A stretch of 64,000 bases of DNA from DATHTK01 sp035463295. Its GTDB lineage: Bacteria; Actinomycetota; Rubrobacteria; Rubrobacterales; Rubrobacteraceae. Made by a program: the position numbers and the translations under genes. The stretch lies in NCBI GenBank assembly GCA_035463295.1, contig DATHTK010000052.1, positions 1-64,000 of the forward strand, in the 5' to 3' direction. The notes under the pieces were generated by a model that did no database searches, had not been told where the DNA came from, and saw only the letters and a program-made list of their open reading frames with translations. Positions 44,059 to 51,760 of the stretch are shown piece after piece. Within the stretch, counting starts at the first letter, position 1, and every line of letters begins with the position of its first letter.

Positions 44059-44814
44059 TCAGGCGCCGAACCCGAGGATGCTCCACAGAAAAGCCCCCAG
44101 AACGCCTCCAACGAGCGGAGCGACGACCGGGATCCAGGCGTACCCCCAGTCCGAGCCGCCCTTGCCGGCGATCGGGAGGATGGCGTGCGCGATGCGCGGG
44201 CCGAGGTCCCTGGCCGGGTTGATGGCGTACCCCGTCGGCCCACCGAGCGAGAGGCCGATACCCAGAACCAGCAACCCGACGAGCAGCGGGGCGATACCGG
44301 TGCCGAACACCGCCGCGAGATCGCCGCCGCCCTCGGCCCCGATGACCGCGGAGTTGTTGACGATGCCGAGGACGCCGAAGACGAGCATCGCGGTGCCGAT
44401 GACCTCGGTGATGATGTTCGCCGCGGTGCTGCGGATCGCCGGCGCCGTGGAGAAGACGCCGAGCTTGAGGCCGGGGTCGGCGGTCTCCCCCCAGTGCCGG
44501 AGGTAGGCCAGCCAGACCAGGACGGCGCCGGTAAAGGCGCCGAGGAGCTGGGCGATCATGTATCCCGGCACCTGGGCCCAGTCGAAGGCCCCGATCGAGG
44601 CGAGCCCGAGCGTTACGGCCGGGTTGATGTGGGCGCCGCTGATGGATCCGACGGCGTAGACGGCGATCGCGACGGCCATCCCCCACCCGAAGGTGATGAC
44701 GATCCAGCCGGAGTTCTCGCCCTTGGAGTTCCTGAGCAGAACGTTGGCGACGACGCCGTCGCCGAGGAGGATCAGGATCATGGTGCCGATGAACTCGGCG
44801 ATGTATACCTCCAT
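44059..44814 (-). CDS. glpF: Glycerol facilitator (aquaglyceroporin)
   Basis: 251 residues, six helices. The two pore motifs are AHINPAVTLG (NPA 64-66) and GYAINPARDLGPR (NPA near 199-201), the latter followed by Asp, as is usual for glycerol-conducting channels. It lets glycerol into the cell. GAGAGGAG precedes the ATG. It sits between dhaK (13 bases upstream) and dhaL. Confidence 0.94.
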   Translation of the reverse strand: MEVYIAEFIGTMILILLGDGVVANVLLRNSKGENSGWIVITFGWGMAVAIAVYAVGSISGAHINPAVTLGLASIGAFDWAQVPGYMIAQLLGAFTGAVLVWLAYLRHWGETADPGLKLGVFSTAPAIRSTAANIITEVIGTAMLVFGVLGIVNNSAVIGAEGGGDLAAVFGTGIAPLLVGLLVLGIGLSLGGPTGYAINPARDLGPRIAHAILPIAGKGGSDWGYAWIPVVAPLVGGVLGAFLWSILGFGA

Positions 44815-44827
44815 ATATATCTCCTCT

Positions 44828-45829
44828 CTAGAAGGGTCGTCCGGCGGCCACGTCGCACGGCGCTTCGAGGTAGCCTTTCATCTCGTCGTCGAGCTTGAGC
44901 AGCGTGACGGAGAAGCCCGCCATCTCGAGCGAGGTCATGTAGTCCCCGACGTAGGGCATCCGCCAGACGCTCACGCCCTCGCGCTCCAGCGTATCGGCGA
45001 CGTGGGCGTAGGCGACGTAGAGCTCCATGAGGGGGGTGCCGCCCATCCCGTTGACCATCACGGCGACCTCGGAGCCCGAGAAATCCACCGAATCCCCGAG
45101 GATCTTGCCGAGCATCTCGTCGACGATCCGGTCCGCCGGCTCGACGTCCTTGCGCTCGACGCCGGGCTCGCCGTGGATGCCGATCCCGATCTCCATCTCG
45201 TTCTCGCCGATGTCGAAGATGGGCTCGCCGCTCTCGGGCGGGGTGCAGCTCGTAAGCGCCATGCCCATCGAGCGGACGTTAGCGTTGACCCTTTCGGCGA
45301 GTTCTTTGATTCCCGCCAGGTCCTTTCCGTCGTCGGCGGCGGCACCGCAGATCTTGTGAACGAAGATGGTACCCGCGATCCCGCGCCGCCCGCTCGTATA
45401 CGTCGAGTCCTCGACCGCCACGTCGTCGTTGGTAACGACGTAGTCGGTCTCTATCCCCTCGGCCTCGGCCAGCTCTCCGGCCATCTCGAAGTTGAGGACG
45501 TCGCCGGTGTAGTTCTTTACGACGTAGAAGACGCCGGCGCCCCCGTCGACGGCCTTGGTCGCCTCGAGCATCTGGTCGGGGGTAGGGCTGGTGAAGACTG
45601 CGCCGGCGCACGCGGCGTCGAGCATGCCGGCCCCGACAAAGCCGCCGTGGGTGGGCTCGTGGCCCGAGCCGCCGCCGGAGACGAGCGCGACCTTGCCGGA
45701 TACCGGCGCGTCGGCGCGGACGACGACGTTGTGCTCGGGGATGATCCTTATGAGCTCCGGATGGGCGAGGCCCATCCCGCGGAGCATCTCCGGAACCACC
45801 TGTTCCGGAGCGTTGATGACCTTTTTCAA
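44828..45829 (-). CDS. dhaK: Dihydroxyacetone kinase, substrate-binding subunit
   Basis: 333 residues from TTG 45829, preceded by GGAGAAGG. The open frame up to 45952 is unlike the family. KVALVSGGGSGHEPTHGGFVG contains a His of the substrate site, and GENEMEIGIGIHGEPGV carries the histidine that forms a covalent hemiaminal with dihydroxyacetone. DhaK phosphorylates dihydroxyacetone using DhaL-ADP and DhaM. Position directly after glpK and before glpF shows it belongs to the glycerol operon. Confidence 0.94.
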   Translation of the reverse strand: MKKVINAPEQVVPEMLRGMGLAHPELIRIIPEHNVVVRADAPVSGKVALVSGGGSGHEPTHGGFVGAGMLDAACAGAVFTSPTPDQMLEATKAVDGGAGVFYVVKNYTGDVLNFEMAGELAEAEGIETDYVVTNDDVAVEDSTYTSGRRGIAGTIFVHKICGAAADDGKDLAGIKELAERVNANVRSMGMALTSCTPPESGEPIFDIGENEMEIGIGIHGEPGVERKDVEPADRIVDEMLGKILGDSVDFSGSEVAVMVNGMGGTPLMELYVAYAHVADTLEREGVSVWRMPYVGDYMTSLEMAGFSVTLLKLDDEMKGYLEAPCDVAAGRPF

Positions 45830-45845
45830 GCCTTCTCCTTTCCGC

Positions 45846-45873
45846 GAGGGTCGGGGGTCGACCCCCGACCCTC
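45846..45873 (-). other. 28-bp perfect palindrome between glpK and dhaK
   Basis: The 28 bases 45846-45873 form a perfect palindrome (GAGGGTCGGGGG-TCGA-CCCCCGACCCTC), giving a 12-bp hairpin with a TCGA loop in the 61 bases between glpK and dhaK. No T-run. It could attenuate or stabilise the transcript at this junction. Confidence 0.6.
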
Positions 45874-45890
45874 CCACCCTACCGCTACCT

Positions 45891-47402
45891 CTAGGTCTGC
45901 TCTTCGCGCTCCCAGCCTTTGGAGCGCTCGACGGCCTTGAGCCAGCGCGCATGCAGGCGTTCGCGCTCCTCTTCGCCCATCTGCGGGTCGTAGCGGCGCG
46001 CTAGCCGCCACTTGGCGTCGAGCTCATCCCGGCTCTCCCAGAAGCCGGTCGCGAGGCCGGCGAGGTACGCCGAGCCGAGCGCCGTTGTCTCCGTGATCTC
46101 GGGCACCTCGACCGGCACCCCCAGGATATCCGCCTGGAACTGCATGAGGAAGGTGTTGGCTACCGCCCCGCCGTCGGCCCTGAGTTCCTTGAGGGTTATG
46201 CCGGAGTCGCGCTCCATCGCCCGCACCACGTCGCGGGTCTGGTAGGCCATGCTCTCCAGCGCCGCCCGCGCCAGGTGCGCCCGGTCGGTGCCGCGTGTTA
46301 TACCCACTATCGTGCCGCGGGCGTAGGAGTCCCAGTGCGGTGCGCCGAGCCCAACGAGCGCCGGGACGAAGTAGACGCCGTCGTTCGAGTCTATGCTCTT
46401 CGCGAGCTCCTCGGTCTCGGCTGCGTCCTGTATGATGCCGAGCCCGTCCCGGAGCCACTGCACCGCAGCGCCGGTTATGAAGATGGCACCTTCGAGCGCG
46501 TACTCGACCGGCTCGTCGCCGATTCCCCAGGCGATGGTGGTCAGGAGCCCCTCCTCGCTGGGTACCGCTTCGGTGCCCGTGTTGAGCAGGACGAAGGACC
46601 CGGTCCCGTAGGTGTTCTTGGCGAGCCCCTCCTCGTAGGCGGCCTGCCCGAAGAGCGCCGCCTGCTGGTCGCCGGCTATCCCCGCGACCGGTATGGTCGC
46701 CTGGAAGAAGGATTCCGGGTCGGTCTCGCCGTAGACGAAGGAGCTGGGCTTGACCTCCGGCAAGACCTCTCTGGGCACGTCGAGAATCTCCAGGATCTCC
46801 TCGTCCCATTCGAGGTCGTAGATGTTGTACATGAGCGTGCGCGAGGCGTTCGAGTAGTCGGTTATATGCGTCTGGCCGCCGGTGAGCTTCCAGACAAGCC
46901 ACGAGTCTATGGTCCCGAAGGCGATCTCGCCGTTTTTCGCCCGCTCCCTCAAGCCCTCGACGTTGTCCAGAAGCCACTTGACCTTGGTCCCCGAGAAGTA
47001 GGCGTCTATTACGAGCCCGGTCTTGTTTCGGAACGTCTCCTCCAGGCCCCGATCTTTGAGCTCGTCACAGTACCCCGCCGTTCGCCGGTCCTGCCAGACG
47101 ATGGCGTGGTGTACCGGCTCTCCGGTGCTGCGGTCCCACATTACGGTCGTCTCGCGCTGGTTGGTGATGCCGACCGCCGCGAGCTGGGTGGCAGAGACGT
47201 TCGCCTCCCCGAGGGCCGTCCCCACCACCCGCCGGGAGACCTCCCAGATCTCGTTCGCGTCGTGCTCTACCCAGCCGGGCTTCGGATAGTGCTGCGTGAA
47301 CTCCGAGTAGGCCCGCCCCACGATAGCACCATCGTGGTTGAAGACGAGAACCGTCGTCCCCGTGGTCCCCTGGTCTATGGACAGTACATAGTCTCCTGCC
47401 AT
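45891..47402 (-). CDS. glpK: Glycerol kinase
   Basis: 503 residues, FGGY family. The start VLSIDQGTTGTT, NQRETTVMWDRSTGEPVHHAIVWQDRRT, and the C-terminal LRADGGAVANTFLMQFQADILGVPVEVPE are FGGY/GlpK signatures. It phosphorylates glycerol to glycerol-3-phosphate, the substrate of GlpD. ATG 47402 follows AAAGGAG at 8-14 bases; the in-frame ATG 11 codons upstream would add residues absent in GlpK. A structured leader separates it from glpP. Confidence 0.95.
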   Translation of the reverse strand: MAGDYVLSIDQGTTGTTVLVFNHDGAIVGRAYSEFTQHYPKPGWVEHDANEIWEVSRRVVGTALGEANVSATQLAAVGITNQRETTVMWDRSTGEPVHHAIVWQDRRTAGYCDELKDRGLEETFRNKTGLVIDAYFSGTKVKWLLDNVEGLRERAKNGEIAFGTIDSWLVWKLTGGQTHITDYSNASRTLMYNIYDLEWDEEILEILDVPREVLPEVKPSSFVYGETDPESFFQATIPVAGIAGDQQAALFGQAAYEEGLAKNTYGTGSFVLLNTGTEAVPSEEGLLTTIAWGIGDEPVEYALEGAIFITGAAVQWLRDGLGIIQDAAETEELAKSIDSNDGVYFVPALVGLGAPHWDSYARGTIVGITRGTDRAHLARAALESMAYQTRDVVRAMERDSGITLKELRADGGAVANTFLMQFQADILGVPVEVPEITETTALGSAYLAGLATGFWESRDELDAKWRLARRYDPQMGEEERERLHARWLKAVERSKGWEREEQT

Positions 47403-47486
47403 ACCTCTGTGCTCTCCTTTCCCGCTTCGTTCCAACGTCTATTGCGCCAAGCCGCTCGGCCCGAGCACCACCTCCTCACGAGGAAA

Positions 47487-47542
47487 GCCCCGCACGAAAC
47501 TACAGCTCCGACCCTGTCGGCCCGTACGATTCCGTGCGAGGC
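47487..47542 (-). promoter_or_regulatory. Stem-loop in the glpK leader, probable GlpP antiterminator target
   Basis: On the minus strand GCCTCGCACGGAA (47542-47530) pairs with TTTCGTGCGGGGC (47499-47487) over 13 bp with two G-T pairs, and an inner CCGAC-AGG-GTCGG hairpin sits in the loop. TTTC follows the 3' arm. In Bacillus, GlpP with glycerol-3-phosphate prevents termination at an inverted repeat before glp genes; position here, between glpP and glpK, matches that arrangement. The assignment as a terminator is inferred. Confidence 0.5.
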
Positions 47543-47612
47543 TCTCTCTTATCTCTGCGCCTTCGCGACTATGCGATTGTTCCTACAACTCTACAGTCCG
47601 CCGGAAACCGGG

Positions 47613-48200
47613 TCAAGCGAGCTTCCAGAGCCGGTGGTCGCTCGTGGACACCCCAGCGGCGCCGGCCCCGAGGATAGCCGCGGCGGTGGAGCGGTCTTTG
47701 ATCAGGCCACCCGCCAGCGCGGGTTTGTTGAGCGCCGCCCGGTAACTCTCAACGATCTCCGGGAAGGCGAGACCTGGAAGAATCTCGACGGCGTCAGGGT
47801 CGGCCTGGCGCAGGACCCTGAGCCCCCGCTCGACCGCGCTGGTATCTATAGCGAAGAGACGCTGGATCGTGAGCACCCCGTTGCCCTTGGCGATCTCGAC
47901 GACGTGGCGGTGCGTCGATATCACGCCGTCAACCTCGCGGGCGAGAAAGCGTATGCCACTCGGGTCCGGCGCCACCCCGCCGACCATGTCCACGTTGACG
48001 CAGATAAACGGCCTTCTGTAGGGCCTCCTGCGCACCCTCTCGAGCATATGGAAGACATCCCCACCCAGCACGAAGATCGCCGCGTGGTCCCCGGAGAGGG
48101 CCCGCTCCAGGTCCCTGTCTGGCCCCCGCACCGCGGGTATGACCGGGTTCACTTTGAGCGCCCGTAAGAAGCGCCCGACCTTATCGTTGCCCTTTCTCAC
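47613..48200 (-). CDS. glpP: Glycerol-3-phosphate responsive antiterminator
   Basis: 195 residues, TIM-barrel-like GlpP family: NPVIPAVRGPDRDLERALSGDHAAIFVLGGDVFHML, PFICVNVDMVGGVAPDP, VDGVISTHRHVVEIAKGNG and AVEILPGLAFPEIV, ending in GLIKDRSTAAAILGAGAAGVSTS. It should bind glycerol-3-phosphate and allow transcription through the glpK leader hairpin. The GTG at 48200 overlaps, by one base, the TAG of an 18-20 codon reading frame upstream, and no classic Shine-Dalgarno precedes it, so coupling to a leader peptide is possible. GlpP is best known from Firmicutes. Confidence 0.9.
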   Translation of the reverse strand: MRKGNDKVGRFLRALKVNPVIPAVRGPDRDLERALSGDHAAIFVLGGDVFHMLERVRRRPYRRPFICVNVDMVGGVAPDPSGIRFLAREVDGVISTHRHVVEIAKGNGVLTIQRLFAIDTSAVERGLRVLRQADPDAVEILPGLAFPEIVESYRAALNKPALAGGLIKDRSTAAAILGAGAAGVSTSDHRLWKLA

Positions 48201-48259
48201 TACAACGACTCTAGCAACTTTCCGGGTGCCGCGGCGGTTCCCGACCTCTGCGCCGGCAT
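48200..48259 (-). CDS. Possible 19-residue leader ORF ahead of glpP
   Basis: ATG 48259 to TAG 48202-48200 encodes a 19-residue peptide (MPAQRSG... ESL), and the stop shares a base with the glpP GTG start (TAGTG). A GGAGGT at 48283-48278 is 18 bases from the ATG, too far for a normal start. Real function as a coupling peptide is unproven. Confidence 0.25.
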   Translation of the reverse strand: MPAQRSGTAAAPGKLLESL

Positions 48260-48291
48260 GACAGCCGTTCGATGGACACCTCCTTCGCGAA

Positions 48292-48301
48292 TAATATTCT
48301 A
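48292..48301. promoter_or_regulatory. Overlapping divergent -10 elements of glpP and the response regulator
   Basis: On the plus strand TAATAT (48292-48297) is well placed for the response regulator gene. On the minus strand TAGAAT (48301-48296) faces glpP. The bases 48296-48305 include the 10-bp palindrome ATTCTAGAAT. The -35 matches on both sides are weak, so the two divergent transcripts may interfere with each other. Confidence 0.4.
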
Positions 48302-48353
48302 GAATGCTGCGGGATCAGCGGAGGAGAGCGAAACTAGGCGAAGGGAAAGCTCT

Positions 48354-49019
48354 GTGCCCTCGAGGATGTTGATCGTTGATGACCACGCGCTGCTCAGGAT
48401 GGCGATCCGCTCTATGCTGACCCTGGATGGCGACCTCGAAGTAGTCGGGGAGGCCGGGGACGGGGAGGAAGCCCTCGCTCTCTGCCGACAGCTGCGCCCC
48501 GAGCTGGTGCTGATGGATGTCTCGATGCCGAAGATGTGCGGGATAGAAGCCACCCGCGCTATCAAGGCCGAATGCCCGAAGATCGGAGTCCTGATGCTGA
48601 CCGCCCACACAGATCACGAGCTACTGCTGGAGGCCGTAAGGGCGGGGGCGGCGGGCTACGTTCTGAAGAGCGTGGACCCGGACGAATTGGTCGGCGCCGT
48701 CCGGCGAACCCTCGAAGGAGAATCGCCCGTCGACCAGGAGCTCGTCATGCGGCTGGTCAGGAGCCTGGCCGAGGAAGCGGGATCCACGGATCGGACGGCC
48801 GGAGCCCCACCACCCCTCACCCCTAGAGAGCACGAGGTCTTGCGGCACCTCGCCGGGGGCAAGACTAACCGCCGGATCTCCGAGGACCTGCACGTGAGCC
48901 TCTCCACCGTCAAGAGGCATATAGAGCGCATAGTCTCGAAACTCGATGTCTCCGATCGCACTCAGGCGGCCGTGAAGGCCGTAGAGCTCGGCCTAATCGA
49001 CCCCGAGAGAACGAAGTAG
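48354..49019 (+). CDS. Orphan NarL/FixJ-family response regulator
   Basis: 221 residues. Receiver domain 1-125 with the acidic pair in IVDDHALL, the phospho-Asp in LVLMDVSMP (Asp55), and LTAHTD and KSVDPDEL (conserved lysine). The C-terminal LuxR-type helix-turn-helix starts at LTPREHEVLRHLAGGKTNRRISEDLHVSLSTVKRHIERIVSKL. No histidine kinase gene is adjacent, so its partner is elsewhere. GTG 48354 is used; an ATG five codons in is a less likely alternative because the receiver's first strand would be cut. Confidence 0.9.
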   Translation: MPSRMLIVDDHALLRMAIRSMLTLDGDLEVVGEAGDGEEALALCRQLRPELVLMDVSMPKMCGIEATRAIKAECPKIGVLMLTAHTDHELLLEAVRAGAAGYVLKSVDPDELVGAVRRTLEGESPVDQELVMRLVRSLAEEAGSTDRTAGAPPPLTPREHEVLRHLAGGKTNRRISEDLHVSLSTVKRHIERIVSKLDVSDRTQAAVKAVELGLIDPERTK

Positions 49020-49594
49020 ACATCCACCGCATGGACCTGTCCACCGCTGAGCACGATGCCGGGGAACTCGACCCCCGGCTCGAGTGAAGTCATTTGTCAC
49101 CTAGAGATAGCCCGATCTGAGAACTCCAGCCTAGCAGGCACCGTAACTCGCCCAATGCTACAGGCCCCTACCAGGCCCCGAAGAGCTCCCCAACCCACCT
49201 CCGGCGCCCGGGTGGTATCGGGTGCCGGAGGTGGATCTCGAACATCGACGCCGGGCTCAGGCATACTCTGGCGTGTCCGGTCGCTCTACAGGGACAAATT
49301 ACCCATATCGCTGTTGCCGCCCCCGATGTAAGTTTGAGCCCTTCGCCGGGCAGCGCGTTCTTCCGAACCGCATTCGCGCTCGGTCGCACGACCTGGACCG
49401 GGTCCCGATTATCCCCCCCTCCCACGGGGCCGGTCCTTCGCACCGCTCGGACCGGAGTCCTAGGAGATGCCTCAGACCCGTGACGGCCCGGACCTTTCTT
49501 GTCATCCACGAGAAAATACGCAACTCGGGCGATACACCACGCTACCTACGGCGCGACAATACTCCCTGCACTGCCAAGCGAAAGAGATCGAAGT
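49020..49594. other. 575-base gap with one strong stem-loop and no convincing gene
   Basis: No open frame here looks like a protein. Arms 49195-49209 and 49220-49234 (15 bp, one G-T pair, 10-base loop, CCACCTCCGGC paired with GCCGGAGGTGG) form a strong stem-loop. No T-run follows it. A structured RNA element or a repeat-derived hairpin is possible; 49505-49594 then leads into the small secreted gene below. Confidence 0.45.
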
Positions 49595-49767
49595 ATGAAG
49601 AAAATAATGTTGCTGACAGCGATGCTGGCCATGGTGCTGGCCGCCGCTGCCGCGCAGACCAACGAGGGCGACGCGACCTCGGCAGCGCTGCGGCCATCGA
49701 CCAGTCCCGGGTCAACGCCTGCTGGGGCGGCATTACGGCCAGCAACGACATAGTCTGGTTATGGTAA
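49595..49767 (+). pseudogene. Small secreted protein gene, apparently frameshifted
   Basis: ATG 49595 follows an AAAGAGA run and opens MKKIMLLTAMLAMVLAAAA, a clear signal peptide. In that frame the protein stops at 49753 after a low-complexity Pro/Ser/Ala tail. The other frame from about 49670 reads AAAIDQSRVNACWGGITASNDIVWLW and ends at TAA 49767, which looks more like a real mature peptide. A one-base shift near 49665-49680 would join the two. I call it a probable frameshift or a sequencing error; without it the gene would make a tiny secreted peptide. A hairpin follows. Confidence 0.4.
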
Positions 49768-49773
49768 GCCGAG

Positions 49774-49792
49774 CCCGACAGCCCCGGTCGGG
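49774..49792 (+). terminator. Hairpin after the small secreted gene
   Basis: CCCGAC (49774-49779) pairs with GTCGGG (49787-49792), and the plus strand continues TGCTTT. It is a weak intrinsic terminator for the small gene. Confidence 0.45.
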
Positions 49793-49830
49793 TGCTTTGC
49801 CGTACTCCGCCGCGCTACGGTGGGCTCCTG

Positions 49831-50073
49831 TCAGTAGGGATCTGGGCCGAAGCCCTCCTCTTCCAGGCTGTCGTGGGGCCCGACCGGCACGTATTCGAGA
49901 CCGTAGACCGCGGAGGAGACCAGGTCCCTGACCCACTCGCTGGTCGGCGGCTCCATATACGGATGCGCCCGCTCCAAGTGCTCTCGGAGCGAGGCGCACA
50001 AGGCACCGTCGTGGTCTGCTTCGATCCGCTGGCCGCACGCGCAGCGCAGCGCGCGCACCCTGACTTCTTGCAT
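49831..50073 (-). CDS. Small zinc-finger-like protein (DUF1059-like)
   Basis: 80 residues from ATG 50073, which follows GGGGAGGAG. The layout VRALRCACGQRIEADHDGALCASLREHLERAHP recalls the DUF1059 pattern, where cysteines and histidines near the start of the domain bind a metal. The C-terminal 40 residues (SEWVRDLVSSAVYGLEYV) are specific to this protein. The frame is open to 50169, but the upstream part lacks a ribosome binding site. The promoter region upstream holds a 12-bp palindrome. Confidence 0.65.
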   Translation of the reverse strand: MQEVRVRALRCACGQRIEADHDGALCASLREHLERAHPYMEPPTSEWVRDLVSSAVYGLEYVPVGPHDSLEEEGFGPDPY

Positions 50074-50228
50074 CTTCTCCTCCCCGTCGCGGTGGGCGAG
50101 CTCTGATCTGGGTCCACCGCAGGCATCCCGGTGCCCCTGCTCTCCTTTCCCTACCATCACCTGCAGCAAGGGTACCGGGTCGCTCCTGCGAGAATCGATG
50201 CTAGCCGAAGCACGAGAACCGCGCTGTA

Positions 50229-50240
50229 GGACAATTGTCC
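50229..50240. promoter_or_regulatory. 12-bp palindrome upstream of the DUF1059-like gene
   Basis: GGACAATTGTCC is a perfect palindrome about 155 bases upstream of the DUF1059-like gene start, in a 362-base gap (50074-50435) that otherwise shows no gene. It could be an operator; evidence is symmetry only. Confidence 0.3.
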
Positions 50241-50387
50241 CGCCGCTCCACAGGGGTAAAGGACGGGATAGAGTATGGAGAGCGGCTTCCCGCCCGGACC
50301 GCGGACTTCAGACACCGACTCACATCATGTACATACCGCGATAATCCGCGCTCGAGCGGCAGCTCAGAGAGTCATGGTCTACAGAAG

Positions 50388-50422
50388 CAAGAAAAGGCCG
50401 GGGCTCCGAACGCGAGCCCCGG
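50388..50422 (-). terminator. Intrinsic terminator of the RTX-like gene
   Basis: The perfect 9-bp hairpin CCGGGGCTC/GAGCCCCGG (50398-50406 and 50414-50422, 7-base loop) is followed on the minus strand by CCTTTTCTT. It lies 14 bases after the stop of the gene at 50436. This is the best rho-independent terminator in the window. Confidence 0.75.
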
Positions 50423-50435
50423 ACGCACTGCCCGT

Positions 50436-50822
50436 CTAGCGGACGATCACCCTTCCGCAGCCCTTTCCTGCTTCGGACCTCGCGTCGACGTAGCAAGCGT
50501 CGCTGCCGCCCCTACCACCGGAAGCCCTGTCGCGCTTGTCGCCATCGTTGACGTAGATCCTGTCGTTGCCCGAACCGCCCTTGACGATATCCCTGTCGTT
50601 GCCGAAGTGGCTGGCGGTGACGAGGTCGTCGCCCCCCCTCATGATGATCTTGTCGTCCTTGCCGTTACCGTGGCGCTCGAAGATGTGATCCCAGCTGCCG
50701 CTACCGTAGCACGGTATCTTCGTACACTGGATGACCGCGCCCCCCTTGGCGGCGAAGGCCGCACCTGCCCCCACCGCAACGAGTACCGCCACAACGGCGA
50801 TCGCCATAGCTATCCTGCGCAC
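50436..50822 (-). CDS. Secreted RTX-like calcium-binding repeat protein
   Basis: 128 residues from GTG 50822, which follows GGGAGGAGAG. A signal peptide (RRIAMAIAVVAVLVAVGAGAAFA) leads to a small mature domain with glycine/aspartate-rich repeats: GNGKDDKII, GGDDLVTA, GNDRDIVKGGSGNDRIYV and GGRGGSDACYVD. These resemble RTX nonapeptide repeats, which fold on calcium binding, but are irregular and few. Cysteines near both ends suggest disulfides. It may be a cell-surface or matrix protein. A strong terminator follows. Confidence 0.7.
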   Translation of the reverse strand: MRRIAMAIAVVAVLVAVGAGAAFAAKGGAVIQCTKIPCYGSGSWDHIFERHGNGKDDKIIMRGGDDLVTASHFGNDRDIVKGGSGNDRIYVNDGDKRDRASGGRGGSDACYVDARSEAGKGCGRVIVR

Positions 50823-51000
50823 CTGCTCTCCTCCCTCTGGGCGAGACCGCCCACTCTTTTTGCACAAACGGAGAGCACTCTACCAGCACGACCCGGCCAC
50901 CGTATCCCCCAAATGAGCTATTTCTTGATGTCGCCTCCTCGCACCGAGAGAGACTCCATCGAAAAGGTCGCGGAGCTCTCCCCGGCACAATAGCCGAGAT

Positions 51001-51510
51001 CTAACCTTCCCCTCCTCCGCGTATCCGGTACATTCGGTCCTCCAGCATCTCTGGCGAGACGCCCAGGCGGTTCAGCATCCTGACGGCCATCCCGTCCTCG
51101 TTGCCCAGTATCCCTAGCAATACGTGCTCGGTGCCAAGGTAACCGTCTCCAAGCCTCCGCATCTCTGTGCGCGCCCGTACCAGCGCCTCCTTCGCCCGCG
51201 GCGAGTACGGGACCTTCCGGTTATCAGGCAGGCACATCTCGAAGGCGTCGCCAGCCTCCCGGCGTATCTCTTCGAAGGAGATCCCGATCGAGGCGAGCGC
51301 ATCGGAGAGCATCTCCTCAGACTCCTCTCGCACGTCTTCGAGCGTCACGCCCAGCGAGGAGAGCGCCGCAGCTCCTATCCCCTCGCCGGCGCGGAGTACT
51401 CCCAGCAAGAGATCCTCGTCGCCTATCGAGTCGTGACCCAGCATCCTAGCTTCCTCGGAGGCGGCGTCCACGCTTGCGCGGGATCTGTCCGTGACAGGGA
51501 ATAACCTCAT
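51001..51510 (-). CDS. Clp N-terminal domain protein (no ATPase domain)
   Basis: 169 residues, two Clp-N repeats: DRSRASVDAASEEARMLGHDSIGDEDLLLGVL at the start and SPRAKEALVRARTEMRRLGDGYLGTEHVLLGIL in the second half, as in ClpA/ClpC, but with no AAA+ modules. It could compete for or deliver substrates or adaptors to the real ClpC. Its ATG overlaps the stop of the helix-turn-helix gene as ATGA, so they form a coupled pair. Confidence 0.88.
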   Translation of the reverse strand: MRLFPVTDRSRASVDAASEEARMLGHDSIGDEDLLLGVLRAGEGIGAAALSSLGVTLEDVREESEEMLSDALASIGISFEEIRREAGDAFEMCLPDNRKVPYSPRAKEALVRARTEMRRLGDGYLGTEHVLLGILGNEDGMAVRMLNRLGVSPEMLEDRMYRIRGGGEG

Positions 51511-51758
51511 GACCCTCTTCCCTTCGGAGGTTCTCCAGGGTACCTGTCCTTGATCCTCCTAGCGTGCTTCTTGTGCACAGCCTGCCTGCTGACGCCTAAC
51601 ACCTCGGCGATCCGCGCCCACGACCATCCCGCGATAATGGCGTTCTCCACGTGCGCCGCCTCCAGAGCCTCCAACGTTCGTCGCAACGCTACGACCGCCT
51701 CGAGACCCTCCCGCGGATCCTCCGGCCCCCCAACCCGTGTCTCCGTCTTCTCCTTCAT
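51507..51758 (-). CDS. Small helix-turn-helix regulator paired with the Clp-N protein
   Basis: 83 residues. The C-terminal half carries a helix-turn-helix (SWARIAEVLGVSRQAVHKKHARR) and a basic tail (KDRYPG), the rest is a helical N-terminus (LEAVVALRRTLEALEAAHVENAI). The promoter's predicted transcription start coincides with the A of the ATG at 51758, so the message appears leaderless. The dyads over this promoter make autoregulation likely. It is coupled to the Clp-N gene by an ATGA overlap. Confidence 0.85.
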   Translation of the reverse strand: MKEKTETRVGGPEDPREGLEAVVALRRTLEALEAAHVENAIIAGWSWARIAEVLGVSRQAVHKKHARRIKDRYPGEPPKGRGS

Positions 51759-51760
51759 GC

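Noticed and set aside
46275..48167. 630-codon plus-strand ORF opposite glpK and glpP
   Set aside because: Spans two well supported minus-strand genes and a leader; no domain recognised.
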